DNA of 64,000 bases, taken from contig CAVYXF010000004.1 in NCBI GenBank assembly GCA_963772335.1, forward strand, positions 220,316-284,315. The letters run 5' to 3'. Of the stretch, positions 26,933-35,830 are shown in pieces. Each line of letters starts with the position of its first letter. Within the stretch, counting starts at the first letter, position 1. Under the pieces are notes generated by a model. It ran no database searches, had not been told where the DNA came from, and saw only the letters and a list, made by a program, of their open reading frames with translations. This DNA comes from CAVYXF01 sp963772335 (GTDB lineage: Bacteria > Pseudomonadota > Alphaproteobacteria > Rhizobiales > Rhodomicrobiaceae). The translations under genes and the position numbers were made by a program.

Positions 26933-27082
26933 CTGTTTTCAGGAACGAACGAAAGTGATAGAAAAATCCCATGATCATCGGCATTTTGAGAAAGCCGCCT
27001 GCCCAATTCGGCCTATCGGCTGGTCTGAACTCGAATTTAATCCCGGAATGTTAACGATCGCGTGTTGCTGCTCAGCGCAATT

Positions 27083-27098
27083 GTTCGTTTTATCGAAC
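27083..27098. promoter_or_regulatory. Candidate operator of the XRE-cupin regulator
   Basis: Inverted repeat GTTCG-TTTTAT-CGAAC in the divergent promoter region, 53 bp before the regulator start. Its size and form suit a dimeric XRE repressor. Confidence 0.5.
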
Positions 27099-27150
27099 GA
27101 CATCCTAGATGGGGCCAAAGCGCGGGGATGTCAATGAGAAAGGGCGTGAG

Positions 27151-27756
27151 ATGACCGAACCGCTGGAGGTGACGGAGAAGCTCGGCAAGACCATCCGCCG
27201 CCTCAGGCGCGCCTATAATTACTCGCTTGGCGACCTGTCGGAGCAGTCGGGCGTCGCCAAATCCATCATCTCACAGATCGAGAAGAACGAGACCAACCCA
27301 ACACTTGGCACCCTCTACAAGCTCGCCCGTGCGCTTAATTCCCCGATAGAAGACATCCTGCGCGGCGATGATGCTCCGGCTCTCATCGAGAAGCTCGGCC
27401 CTTCCGGAACGCCTCTCTTGATGAGCGAGGACGGACGTTGCCGGCTGCGCATCATCGGCTGGATCCGCACGGTCGAGCTGGTGCAGTGGTATCATTTCGA
27501 GGCCGAGCCTGGGGGAGCGCTGGAATCGGAGCCGCATCCTTCCGGCTCGATCGAGAATCTGACCGTGCTCACCGGTGCGGTATCCGTTACGGTGGGCGAC
27601 GAGCAGTTCCGCGTGAGTATCGGCGAGACCGCCCGCTATTGCGCCGACCGGCCACATCGCATAATCAATGATGGCGATGTTCCCGCCTCGGCGATCATGG
27701 TGAATTTACTGGCGCCTGTGGCCGCGGCTGGCCACGCCATCTCCGGCGCGGCTTGA
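27151..27756 (+). CDS. XRE-family transcriptional regulator with cupin domain
   Basis: A 201-residue regulator. The N-terminal helix-turn-helix (LGDLSEQSGVAKSIISQIEK) is followed by a C-terminal cupin (HPSGSIENLTVLTGAV, then RPHRIINDGD), the layout of SutR/PuuR-like regulators. E. coli SutR (YdcN) controls sulfur-utilisation genes. Here the gene is divergent from DUF2849-cysI-DUF934, so control of sulfite reduction is a reasonable inference. The start ATG 27151 is chosen because the preceding residues lack similarity. Confidence 0.8.
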   Translation: MTEPLEVTEKLGKTIRRLRRAYNYSLGDLSEQSGVAKSIISQIEKNETNPTLGTLYKLARALNSPIEDILRGDDAPALIEKLGPSGTPLLMSEDGRCRLRIIGWIRTVELVQWYHFEAEPGGALESEPHPSGSIENLTVLTGAVSVTVGDEQFRVSIGETARYCADRPHRIINDGDVPASAIMVNLLAPVAAAGHAISGAA

Positions 27757-27773
27757 GTTTTTGGAAAGCAGGA

Positions 27774-28691
27774 ATGGCTGCCGTTCTCCCCTTCGCCCGT
27801 GAATTCGATTTCGAATACGGCGTCGCCAGCGAAGTTGCGCCCGGCGTGCGCCGCATCGTGGCGAACAATCCGAACCCGTTCACCTTCAAGGGCACCAACA
27901 GCTATCTCGTCGGAACCGGCGAGGTGGCGCTGATCGATCCCGGCCCCGATGACCCTGCTCATCGCCGTGCGATCCTGGACGAAGTGGCGGGGCGAGGTGA
28001 GCAGATCACCCACATCTTTCTCACACATACCCATAAGGACCACAGCGCCGGGCTTGCGGCGATGGCCGAAGCGACCGGCGCACCCCTGCTCGGCTTTGGC
28101 TCGGACCCCAAGCACCGGGTGGCTTTCCGCTTCAATCCGGCCTCGGAAGCCATTCTCGACGTCGATTTCCGCCCCGACATGCGCTTGCAGGGCGGGGAAG
28201 TGATCACGAACGGCGACTGGGCGCTTACCGCCTTGCACACACCGGGCCACGCGCCGGACCATCTGGCTTTTGCGCTCTCCGACTCGAATGTGCTGTTCTC
28301 AGGCGATCATGTGATGGGCTGGAATACGACGGTCATCGCGCCGCCCGAAGGTAATATGGGCGACTATGTCCGCTCGCTGGCGCTGCTTTTGGATCGGCCG
28401 GAGGACATCTATCTCCCCGGCCATGGCGGCGCGGTGCTGCAGGCAAAGCGCCTGGTGAAAGCGTATATCATGCACCGCCGCTGGCGCGAGACCCAAATTC
28501 TCGACTGCCTGAGCAACGGGCTGCAAACTATTCCAGCAATTGTTCCCAAAATTTACGAAGGGATTTCGGCTTCTCTGCGCGACGCTGCTGCGTATTCGGT
28601 GCTGGCGCAGCTTGAGCACCTTGTGGAGACGGGGAAGGTGCATTGCGAGCCTGGCCCGCCGAGCCTTGAGAGCCACTACCGGGCGCTGTAG
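27774..28691 (+). CDS. MBL-fold metallo-hydrolase (glyoxalase II / LACTB2-like)
   Basis: A 305-residue metallo-beta-lactamase-fold hydrolase. The metal motif THTHKDHSAG, the later His in LHTPGHAPDHLAF, FSGDHVMGW and LPGHGG give a full set of metal ligands. The C-terminal winged-helix-like region (TIPAIVPKIYEG, then AQLEHLVETGKV) is typical of LACTB2-like members. ATG 27774 is preceded by GCAGGA; a TTG seven codons upstream overlaps the regulator stop and is less likely. Its last 164 bp overlap the end of the DUF1499 gene on the other strand. Confidence 0.85.
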   Translation: MAAVLPFAREFDFEYGVASEVAPGVRRIVANNPNPFTFKGTNSYLVGTGEVALIDPGPDDPAHRRAILDEVAGRGEQITHIFLTHTHKDHSAGLAAMAEATGAPLLGFGSDPKHRVAFRFNPASEAILDVDFRPDMRLQGGEVITNGDWALTALHTPGHAPDHLAFALSDSNVLFSGDHVMGWNTTVIAPPEGNMGDYVRSLALLLDRPEDIYLPGHGGAVLQAKRLVKAYIMHRRWRETQILDCLSNGLQTIPAIVPKIYEGISASLRDAAAYSVLAQLEHLVETGKVHCEPGPPSLESHYRAL

Positions 28692-29592
28692 CCGCCGCCC
28701 GCTGAGCCGCCGCGGCTTTCTTGGCGGCCAATTCCTGCGCCTTGGTGAGCCGGCGCTTCTCCTTGGCGCTGAGCGCCTTCTGCACGCGCTTCTCACGGGC
28801 GGCAACCGCCTTCTCCATGACTTCGTTCTTGTCGATATCGGCAAGCCGCGTTTTCAGCTCGGAGAACAACTCGCGCACGCGCTCGGCATTGCGGCCGAGA
28901 TCGTGCTGGCCATGGCGGGAGGAGGAGCGCACGTCGACCCGCGCCTCCCGGCCGGCGCCGCTGACACGCACCACGACGTCGTCGGTGAAACCGAAGATCA
29001 TCGAGCGGTCCACGGCCTCGATCATGCCGGAGCGCCCCTCGCCTGGAGGTTGCTCGGAGACGACATGCCATTTAAGATTGCTCACTGCGTCGCGTACCGC
29101 GCTATAGGCATCGGCCACCGGCCGCTCGACGGGAAGCGGCTTGATGTCCGGATATGCCTTGGCCTGTAGCTGGGACTCGGACTTCTGATAGGCGGCGGGA
29201 TTGACGCCTTCGCCGGTGCGCACTGTCGCCAGCTTCTGGAAAGCGGGGGGTCTGTCGAGATCGGTCGAGACTTCGTGAATCCGCGGCAGCGCAAGGAGGT
29301 TGGGTAAGGACCAGAGCGGCAAAGCCAGCATCGCGGCGGCAAGCAGCACGCCGGAGGCCGCCTTGCCGGCGCCGAGATGGCCTTCGCGCCAGATGGTGAT
29401 GAGGCTCGTCACGCCGAGCGCAACAGCGAGCAAGGCTCCGGCAATCGCTATGCCGAATAGTTTCATCGCCAGCGGCGTTTGGATTATGCCGAACCGATGC
29501 AGGCCGAAGGTGATGGCGAACAGAAGGAAAAATATGAGCGCAGTCCGCTGACTCCACAGCGCCTTCGTAGATTGGTGCAGGTCGTATCGCAA
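28528..29592 (-). CDS. DUF1499 membrane protein with a Lys/Ala/Pro-rich tail
   Basis: A 354-residue protein with three hydrophobic segments in the first 100 residues, then a DUF1499 domain (residues about 105-240, including MIEAVDRSMIFGFTDDVVVRV). A long basic, Ala/Pro/Gln-rich tail follows. The tail is encoded antisense to the conserved C-terminus of the MBL hydrolase. It may be a late 3' extension past an ancestral stop. Confidence 0.8.
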   Translation of the reverse strand: MRYDLHQSTKALWSQRTALIFFLLFAITFGLHRFGIIQTPLAMKLFGIAIAGALLAVALGVTSLITIWREGHLGAGKAASGVLLAAAMLALPLWSLPNLLALPRIHEVSTDLDRPPAFQKLATVRTGEGVNPAAYQKSESQLQAKAYPDIKPLPVERPVADAYSAVRDAVSNLKWHVVSEQPPGEGRSGMIEAVDRSMIFGFTDDVVVRVSGAGREARVDVRSSSRHGQHDLGRNAERVRELFSELKTRLADIDKNEVMEKAVAAREKRVQKALSAKEKRRLTKAQELAAKKAAAAQRAAATAPGSGSQGSAGQARNAPSPSPQGAQAAPAPNTQQRRAEKPKSLRKFWEQLLE

Positions 29593-29718
29593 CGATGTGT
29601 TCTCCCGCGCTCCGCTGTGTTTTAACCTTTATGCGTTAATAAGAACAAATGCGGCTTGGTGCAAATCCCTCCGATAGCGGTGATCTGCAGCGCAGCCGCG
29701 AAACAGCAAGGATGGATC

Positions 29719-31104
29719 ATGCCGGTCAGCGCGAACGCACTCGCACGCGATATCGAAACCCTCGTTCACCCCTATACCAATCTTGCCGCTTTCCGCGGGT
29801 CGGGGCCGCTTATCCTTGAGACCGCCAAGGGCATTTATGTCTATGACGGCACTGGGCGCCCCTATATCGACGGGATGTCCGGATTATGGTGCACTGCGCT
29901 TGGCTATGGCAATGAGGAGCTGATCGAGGCCGCGACCGAGCAGATGCGCAGACTCTCCTTCGCCCATATTTTCGGCGGCAAAAGTCACGATCCCGCGATC
30001 GCGCTTGCCGAGAAGCTGAAAGAGATTTCGCCGGTGCCGGCCTCGAAGGTGTTCTTCGCCTCCTCCGGCTCCGAGGCGAATGATACCCAGATTAAGCTGG
30101 CCTGGTATTACAACAACGCCCGCGGCAAGCCGGGCAAGAAGACCATCATCTCGCGCAAGCGCGCCTATCATGGCGTGACGCTTGCGGCCGCGAGCCTCAC
30201 CGGCCTGCCGAACAACCATCTGGATTTCGACCTACCGTTTTCCTGGGTGCGGCACCTGACCTGCCCGTTTTATTACCGCGACGCCGAGCCGGGCGAAACG
30301 GAGGCGGAGTTCTCAGCGCGTCTTGCGGCTGAGTTGGATGAGCTGATCCAGCGCGAGGGGCCGGACACCATCGCCGCCTTCATCGCCGAGCCGGTCATGG
30401 GTGCGGGCGGCGTGATCGTGCCGCCGGACACCTATTTCGCTGAAATCCAGGCCGTGCTCGACAAATACGACATCCTCTACATCGCCGATGAGGTGATCTG
30501 CGGCTTCGGCCGTACGGGCAACATGTTCGGCTCACAGACGTTCGGCATGCAGCCGGACACCATCACCATGGCCAAAGCGCTGACCTCGGCCTATGTGCCG
30601 CTCGCCGCGATCACCGTGCCGGAAGAGATGTATCAGGCCATGCTGGATGAAAGCCGCAAGATCGGCACGTTTGGTCATGGCTTCACCTATTCCGGCCATC
30701 CGGTCGCCGCGGCGGTGGCGCTCAAGGCAATCGAAATTTACGAGCGCGACAATGTCGTCGGCCGTGTACGCGCCCTCAGCCCCGCATTCCAGAGCCGGCT
30801 GAATGCCCTCAGCGAGCACGCTCTGGTGGGCAATAGCCGCGGCGTCGGGCTCATCGGCGCCGTGGAACTGGTCGCCGACAAGGCCTCGAAACGCCCCTTC
30901 CAGTCCGCCCAGGGCGTTGGTTTGATGGCTAGCAAATTCTGCGAGGGGGAAGGCCTGATCTCGCGGGCCATGGGCGACGCGCTGGCGCTGTGTCCTCCGC
31001 TGATCATCACCGAAGCGGAGATCGGCGATATGTTCGACCGCATGCAGCGGGCGCTGGATAAGACTGAAAGCTGGGTGGCAAAGGAAGGGCTCCGTTCGCC
31101 TTAG
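29719..31104 (+). CDS. Class III PLP-dependent aminotransferase
   Basis: A 461-residue omega-amino-acid type aminotransferase. SSGSEANDTQIKLAWYY binds the phosphate, LYIADEVICGFGRTG holds the Asp that contacts the pyridine nitrogen, and ITMAKALTSAYVPL carries the Schiff-base Lys. The exact substrate (beta-alanine, putrescine, taurine or similar) cannot be told from sequence alone. ATG 29719 has AAGGATGG upstream; a longer frame starts 63 bp earlier. Confidence 0.88.
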   Translation: MPVSANALARDIETLVHPYTNLAAFRGSGPLILETAKGIYVYDGTGRPYIDGMSGLWCTALGYGNEELIEAATEQMRRLSFAHIFGGKSHDPAIALAEKLKEISPVPASKVFFASSGSEANDTQIKLAWYYNNARGKPGKKTIISRKRAYHGVTLAAASLTGLPNNHLDFDLPFSWVRHLTCPFYYRDAEPGETEAEFSARLAAELDELIQREGPDTIAAFIAEPVMGAGGVIVPPDTYFAEIQAVLDKYDILYIADEVICGFGRTGNMFGSQTFGMQPDTITMAKALTSAYVPLAAITVPEEMYQAMLDESRKIGTFGHGFTYSGHPVAAAVALKAIEIYERDNVVGRVRALSPAFQSRLNALSEHALVGNSRGVGLIGAVELVADKASKRPFQSAQGVGLMASKFCEGEGLISRAMGDALALCPPLIITEAEIGDMFDRMQRALDKTESWVAKEGLRSP

Positions 31105-31347
31105 CGCGGAATTGCTGCGGGCGCGGTAGTTTCGCGTGGCTTAAACTGTTTTACTCGCCACAGTCGGGATTTTTTCAGTATCGCGCTTTGCAGGGCTTGA
31201 AAATCATGAGGCGCTGCGGCACATTCAGCTTTGTTAGGAGAGTTAAACGGGTCGCCGTTTTGGTCTCCGCCGCCGTCAATCTTCGGCGACGCGTGCCAGA
31301 ATGGGTAGAAATACGGATCCTGTGACACAAGGAAACCCCACCTGACA

Positions 31348-31758
31348 ATGCGCAATTCGACAGGGACTGCCTTGACCGGCAAGCCTAACGTCGTTCCTGC
31401 TCAAGACGGAGCAGGCTCGGCCAAGCTGCTTACGATTGTGCTCGACATCCTTTCTGACGGCAAAGCTGAAGACATCGTGTCCATTGATCTCGTCGGCAAG
31501 ACGACGATCGCGGACACTATGGTCGTTGCTTCGGGACGGTCGCAGCGGCATGTTGGTGCACTTGCGGACCAGCTTCTGGAGAAGCTGAAAGGCGAAGGCG
31601 TGCGAAACACCCGGGTCGAGGGGCTGCCGCTCTGCGACTGGGTGCTGATCGACGCCGGTGATGTGGTGATCCATATCTTCCGGCCGGAAGTCCGCCAGTT
31701 CTACAATCTCGAGAAGATGTGGACGTCCGAGCGGCCGAACAATCCCGTCGTCGTATAG
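31348..31758 (+). CDS. rsfS: Ribosomal silencing factor RsfS
   Basis: A 136-residue RsfS/Iojap protein that binds uL14 and blocks subunit joining when nutrients run low. The blocks DTMVVASGRSQRHVGALAD, GLPLCDWVLIDAGDVVIHIF and EVRQFYNLEKMW are diagnostic. Its TAG stop overlaps the first bases of a palindromic element (31757-31822). rlmH follows, the usual order in alphaproteobacteria, but nadD is not upstream. Confidence 0.93.
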   Translation: MRNSTGTALTGKPNVVPAQDGAGSAKLLTIVLDILSDGKAEDIVSIDLVGKTTIADTMVVASGRSQRHVGALADQLLEKLKGEGVRNTRVEGLPLCDWVLIDAGDVVIHIFRPEVRQFYNLEKMWTSERPNNPVVV

Positions 31759-31822
31759 TGTGGCCGATCTGAAGTTTGCTCCCATCATTGCTGCACTCTC
31801 TCATGCGAACTTCAGGGCACTT
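31757..31822. repeat. Palindromic element (copy 2) between rsfS and rlmH
   Basis: Related, in reverse orientation, to the element at 16041-16116. It shares AGTGTGGC, GATCTGAAGTT, ATCATTGC and GCACTCTCTCATGCGAACTT. The outer arms GATCTGAAGTT and AACTTCAG are inverted. It begins inside the rsfS stop codon. Confidence 0.75.
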
Positions 31823-31860
31823 TAAATACTGGCTTGCCGATCGCTCGTGAGCTAGGGCAA

Positions 31861-32343
31861 GTGAAGCTCACCCTTTTTTGCGTCGGAAAGCTGAAGGAAG
31901 AGCCGGAGCGGGCCATCGTGGCGCGCTATCTGGAGCGTTTCGCACAGATCGGCGCCGGCCTTGGCCTCACATCCGGCGGGGTCGTCGAGCTCGTCGAAAG
32001 CCGTGCCGCTTCGGCCGAGGCGCGCAAAAGCGCTGAAGCCACCGAACTGCGGCGCCGTCTTCCGGCCGAGACGCGGATCATTGCCATGGATGAGCGCGGC
32101 CAGTTACTCACCAGCGAGGACTTTGCCGGAACCCTGCGCCGCTGGCAGGAAGAGGCTGTGCGCAGCACCGCGATCCTGATCGGCGGACCGGATGGCCTGG
32201 CCCCCGAGTTGGTGCGCGAGGCGCATCTGAGCCTCTCCCTCGGACGCATGACCTTGCCGCACGGGCTGGCGCGGGCCGTGCTCGCCGAGCAGCTCTACCG
32301 CGCCGCGACCATCCTCGCCCGCCATCCCTATCACCGCGCTTAA
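31861..32343 (+). CDS. rlmH: 23S rRNA (pseudouridine1915-N3)-methyltransferase RlmH
   Basis: A SPOUT-class methyltransferase of 160 residues that methylates pseudouridine 1915 in helix 69. The start is taken as GTG 31861 (VKLTLFCVGKLKEEPE), matching the family N-terminus; a TTG nine codons upstream would be unusual. The knot signature ILIGGPDGLAPEL and LSLGRMTLPHGLARAVLAEQLYRA at the C-terminus is complete. Confidence 0.93.
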   Translation: MKLTLFCVGKLKEEPERAIVARYLERFAQIGAGLGLTSGGVVELVESRAASAEARKSAEATELRRRLPAETRIIAMDERGQLLTSEDFAGTLRRWQEEAVRSTAILIGGPDGLAPELVREAHLSLSLGRMTLPHGLARAVLAEQLYRAATILARHPYHRA

Positions 32344-32412
32344 GGCGCTAAGCAGAGATGCGCTGTCCCGCCCAACAAATGGGCCTTGAGCGGAGGGCTG
32401 CTTGCGCCTGAG

Positions 32413-33959
32413 GCTGTGTGAAAACGCCAAATCATGGCAGCGTGGGATCTTCCATCGAGGAGGGTTTCATGCATCGCTTTGTCCAGGGCGAGGACCGCGC
32501 TCAGACTTCTCTTCTGCCAGCCTCTTTGGAGGATTATGTCGATGCGGACAATCAGGCGCGGATCATAGAGGCATTCGTCGAAGCGCTGGATCTTGGCGCG
32601 CTCGGCTTTGCGATCGTGCCAGCTGCAACCGGTCGGCCGAGCTATCATCCCGCAACGCTGCTGAAACTCTACATCTACGGCTATCTCAACCGCATCCAAT
32701 CGAGCCGGCGGCTGGAACGCGAATGCCAGCGCAATGTCGAGCTGATGTGGCTGACCGGGCGCCTTGCGCCGGACTTCAAAACCATCGCCGATTTCCGGCG
32801 CGACAATGGCGCTGCGATCTGTGCGGCCTGCGCGCAGTTCATCGTCATCTGCCGCAATCTTGGCCTGTTCACGCGGCCGATTGCGGCCATCGACGGCAGT
32901 AAATTCAAGGGTGTGAACGCCCGCGACAAGAATTTCACGCGGGGCAAGGTGAAGACGCGCCTGGCTCACCTCAGCGAAACGATTGCGCGTTATCTGACCG
33001 CGCTCGATGCTGCGGATCGCCAGGAAAGCATGGGGGTGGAATCCGGCAGCAAGCGTTTGCGCGAGAAACTGGTCCAGCTGAAAGCGCAGATGCAAAAGCT
33101 CAAGGCCTTGGAAGCCGCCGTCGACGCCGCGCCCGACAAACAGGTTTCGCTCACCGATCCCGACACGCGGCTCATGGTGATCGGCGATCGCCTGACCGGT
33201 GTCGTCGGCTACAATGTGCAGACCGCCGTCGACACCGAGCATCACCTCATCATTGCCCATGAGGTCACGAACCAGGTCGTCGATCGCGGGCAGTTGCCGA
33301 AGATGGCGGCGATGGCCAAGGAGGCCCTCGGTTTCGAGACGATCGAGGCCATTGCCGACGCCGGCTATTATCGCGGCCCCGACCTGCTCTCTTGCCGAGA
33401 CATTGGCGTGACTGCGCTCACGCCCCGAACGAACACCTCCAACGCCAAAGCCGAGGGACGTTTCGGCAAGGAGGCGTTCGTCTATCTGCCTGAAGAAAAC
33501 ACCTATCGCTGCCCGGCCGGGCAAATCCTCACGCACCGCTACGACAGCACGGAAGGCGATCTCACCATGTCCACTTACTGGTGCACCGCCTGCCCGACCT
33601 GTCCGATGAAAAGTCAGTGCACGACGGGAAAGCAGCGCCGCGTCAGACGTTGGGAGCACGAGAGCCTTGTCGAGGCAATGACCTCTCGAATGGAGGCAAT
33701 CGACGCCATGGCGATCCGGCGTGAGACTGCCGAGCACCCCTTCTCGACCATCAAAGCCTCGATGGGGGCAACCCACTTCCTGTGCAAAGGCTTAAAAGCC
33801 GTGCGAACCGAAATGAGCCTGCATGTACTTGCCTATAACCTCCGGCGGATCATGGCGACACTCGGTATTGGGAAGCTGCGCACAGCGCTGGCGGCCTGAG
33901 CCAGCGGGTGCAGGCAACTCCTGTCTGCTCGATCCTTGCGTCCCGACGTTTTCACACGG
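32413..33959 (+). mobile_element. IS1182-family insertion sequence
   Basis: The ends are imperfect inverted repeats: GGCTGTGTGAAAACG at 32413 and, read inward from 33959, a match of CCGTGTGAAAACG. The single transposase gene fills the space between. The left junction lies about 70 bp after rlmH. I found no clear target duplication. Confidence 0.85.
32469..33899 (+). CDS. IS1182-family transposase
   Basis: A 476-residue DDE transposase with an N-terminal DUF772-type domain (YHPATLLKLYIYGYLNRI). The catalytic Asp is in IAAIDGSKFKGVN, a second in EAIADAGYYRG, and the Glu region lies near ETAEHPFSTIKASMG. A Cys-rich segment (CTACPTCPMKSQC) is usual for this family. The frame is intact. MHRFVQG is chosen as the start; a longer one begins 51 bp upstream. 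Confidence 0.92.
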   Translation: MHRFVQGEDRAQTSLLPASLEDYVDADNQARIIEAFVEALDLGALGFAIVPAATGRPSYHPATLLKLYIYGYLNRIQSSRRLERECQRNVELMWLTGRLAPDFKTIADFRRDNGAAICAACAQFIVICRNLGLFTRPIAAIDGSKFKGVNARDKNFTRGKVKTRLAHLSETIARYLTALDAADRQESMGVESGSKRLREKLVQLKAQMQKLKALEAAVDAAPDKQVSLTDPDTRLMVIGDRLTGVVGYNVQTAVDTEHHLIIAHEVTNQVVDRGQLPKMAAMAKEALGFETIEAIADAGYYRGPDLLSCRDIGVTALTPRTNTSNAKAEGRFGKEAFVYLPEENTYRCPAGQILTHRYDSTEGDLTMSTYWCTACPTCPMKSQCTTGKQRRVRRWEHESLVEAMTSRMEAIDAMAIRRETAEHPFSTIKASMGATHFLCKGLKAVRTEMSLHVLAYNLRRIMATLGIGKLRTALAA

Positions 33960-34096
33960 GCTCGCCTCGGAGCTGCCGGTTGCGGAGCACTAACCTTCCG
34001 CTCCTGACAAACAGCTGACGACGCCCCTCAGCGTGACCTCAGCTCGGTGTTCGTAAAGTGCTCTCCGCGACGTTATGCTTGAAAAGGAAACATACC

Positions 34097-34423
34097 ATGC
34101 TGAAGCAAACCATGATCATTGCCGCCACGCTTGCTGCGCTCGCCGTCCCGGCTCTCGCATCGAGCGACCACCGTTACGAATCGGATGAGCACTACGAGGG
34201 GGCTTCGAGCCGTGAAGGCCGCTGCACCGCCCATCCCGACTCTGAGTGGCTCACGGTCGAGCAACTGACCCAGAAGCTCAAGGACCAGGGCTATGCTGTC
34301 CGCGAGGTCGAACGGAGCCATGGCTGCTATGAGGTCAAGGCCGCCGACGTCAATGGTGTCCGCGTGAAGTTCTATGCCGACCCGGCCACGGGCCAGATCG
34401 TCAACCATGAGGGCCGCAGCTGA
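34097..34423 (+). CDS. Secreted PepSY-domain protein
   Basis: A 108-residue protein. The signal peptide MLKQTMIIAATLAALAVPALAS is followed by an acidic, His-containing linker and a PepSY domain (WLTVEQLTQKLKDQGYAV, then VNGVRVKFYADPATGQIV). It is probably periplasmic. The stop overlaps the start of the cytochrome b561 gene in TGATG, so the two are co-translated. Confidence 0.85.
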   Translation: MLKQTMIIAATLAALAVPALASSDHRYESDEHYEGASSREGRCTAHPDSEWLTVEQLTQKLKDQGYAVREVERSHGCYEVKAADVNGVRVKFYADPATGQIVNHEGRS

Positions 34424-34986
34424 TGCCTTCCTCGGCAGCAGAATACGAGATGGGAGCCGACCGCGTCGAGCGGCCGGCAACCGTCAAGGTCTGGGACCCC
34501 TTCATTCGCATCTTTCACTGGTCCCTTGTCGCCCTATTCGCCCTCGCCTGGGTGACCGAGGATCTCCAAGCTCTCCACCAGCCGGCAGGCTACGCGATCG
34601 CAGGTCTCATTCTGCTGCGCGTGGTCTGGGGTTTCGTCGGATCAACGCATGCCCGCTTTTCGGACTTCGTGCAGTCGCCATCTGCAACCGTGACCTATTC
34701 CCGCGACCTTCTGGCGCGCAAGGCCCCACACTTTTACGGCCACAATCCACTAGCGGCCGTCATGGTCCTTGCCCTGCTTGCCATGCTCATGGCAACAGGC
34801 GTGAGTGGGTGGCTGATGACCCTCGAAACCTACCGTTCCGCCGAGGGGCTCGAGGAATGGCATGAGGGCCTCGCATCGGTGACCCTTGCACTCGTAGGCC
34901 TCCATGTCCTGGCTGTCGCGATCATGAGCGTCGTGCACCGCCAACACCTCGTGCGCGCAATGATTACCGGGCGCAAGACGATGTAG
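34423..34986 (+). CDS. Cytochrome b561-type membrane protein
   Basis: A 187-residue cytochrome b561/Ni-hydrogenase b-subunit-like protein. It has four hydrophobic helices, with His in FIRIFHWSLV, ALHQPAGYAI, LEEWHEGLAS and LVGLHVLAVAI as candidate haem ligands. It likely moves electrons in the inner membrane. Coupling to a PepSY partner is common for such proteins in metal- or redox-related islands. Confidence 0.85.
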   Translation: MPSSAAEYEMGADRVERPATVKVWDPFIRIFHWSLVALFALAWVTEDLQALHQPAGYAIAGLILLRVVWGFVGSTHARFSDFVQSPSATVTYSRDLLARKAPHFYGHNPLAAVMVLALLAMLMATGVSGWLMTLETYRSAEGLEEWHEGLASVTLALVGLHVLAVAIMSVVHRQHLVRAMITGRKTM

Positions 34987-35134
34987 GGTCTCCATCCCTC
35001 GCGCAGCATCCGCCTCAGCCGACTGGCGCTCATCGAGTTGGGGCCGCGGCTGAGGCGCATTCTCAGAATGCGGTGGCGCCAGCGCCGCATGTCTGGGACA
35101 GCGACTAGCTAACTAGGATAAAGCGAGATTGCTT

Positions 35135-35830
35135 ATGCGCGCAGTACATCGTGAGAATCATCTGATCGAACGCATCGGTTGGCTGCGCGCCGCCGTGCTC
35201 GGAGCAAATGATGGGCTTATTTCAACAGCAAGCCTGATCGTGGGCGTTGCCGCCGCCTCACCCGCCCGGCACGAGATCATGATCGCCGGCATCGCGGGCC
35301 TCGTTGCGGGCGCGATGTCGATGGCTGCAGGCGAGTTTGTGTCGGTCAGCTCCCAGGCCGACACCGAGGAAGCCGATATGGCCCGCGAGCGACAGGAACT
35401 TACTGAACAGCCAGCGGCCGAGTTGGACGAACTCGCCGCGATCTACGAGCAGCGCGGCGTAGAGCCCGCACTCGCGCGGACCATCGCTCAGCAGATGATG
35501 GCCAAGGACGCCTTCGCCGCGCATGCCCGCGACGAGCTGGGTATCTCATCGCACACCGTCGCCCGTCCCGTCCAGGCCGCGCTGACATCGGCCGCCACCT
35601 TCGCGGCCGGGGCCGCCTTCCCGCTAGTGGTTGCAATGCTGGCGCCCGCTGGCGCCATTCCGTGGACCGTCTCCCTGGCCTGCCTGCTGGGCCTCGCCGC
35701 GCTCGGCGCCATAGGCGCGCGCACCGGCGGAGCGGCAATACTCAGGCCGACCCTGCGTGTGGTCTTCTGGGGCGCCGTCGCCATGCTCTCAACGGCGGCG
35801 ATCGGGTTTCTGGTCGGGCATGGAATTTGA
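35135..35830 (+). CDS. VIT1/CCC1-family Fe/Mn transporter
   Basis: A 231-residue membrane protein of the vacuolar iron transporter family. The first helix block AAVLGANDGLISTASLIVGV and the second AGAMSMAAGEFVSVSSQAD are diagnostic. An Glu-rich cytoplasmic metal-binding region (AAELDELAAIYEQRG) lies between helices two and three. It probably moves Fe2+ or Mn2+ out of the cytoplasm. Confidence 0.9.
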   Translation: MRAVHRENHLIERIGWLRAAVLGANDGLISTASLIVGVAAASPARHEIMIAGIAGLVAGAMSMAAGEFVSVSSQADTEEADMARERQELTEQPAAELDELAAIYEQRGVEPALARTIAQQMMAKDAFAAHARDELGISSHTVARPVQAALTSAATFAAGAAFPLVVAMLAPAGAIPWTVSLACLLGLAALGAIGARTGGAAILRPTLRVVFWGAVAMLSTAAIGFLVGHGI

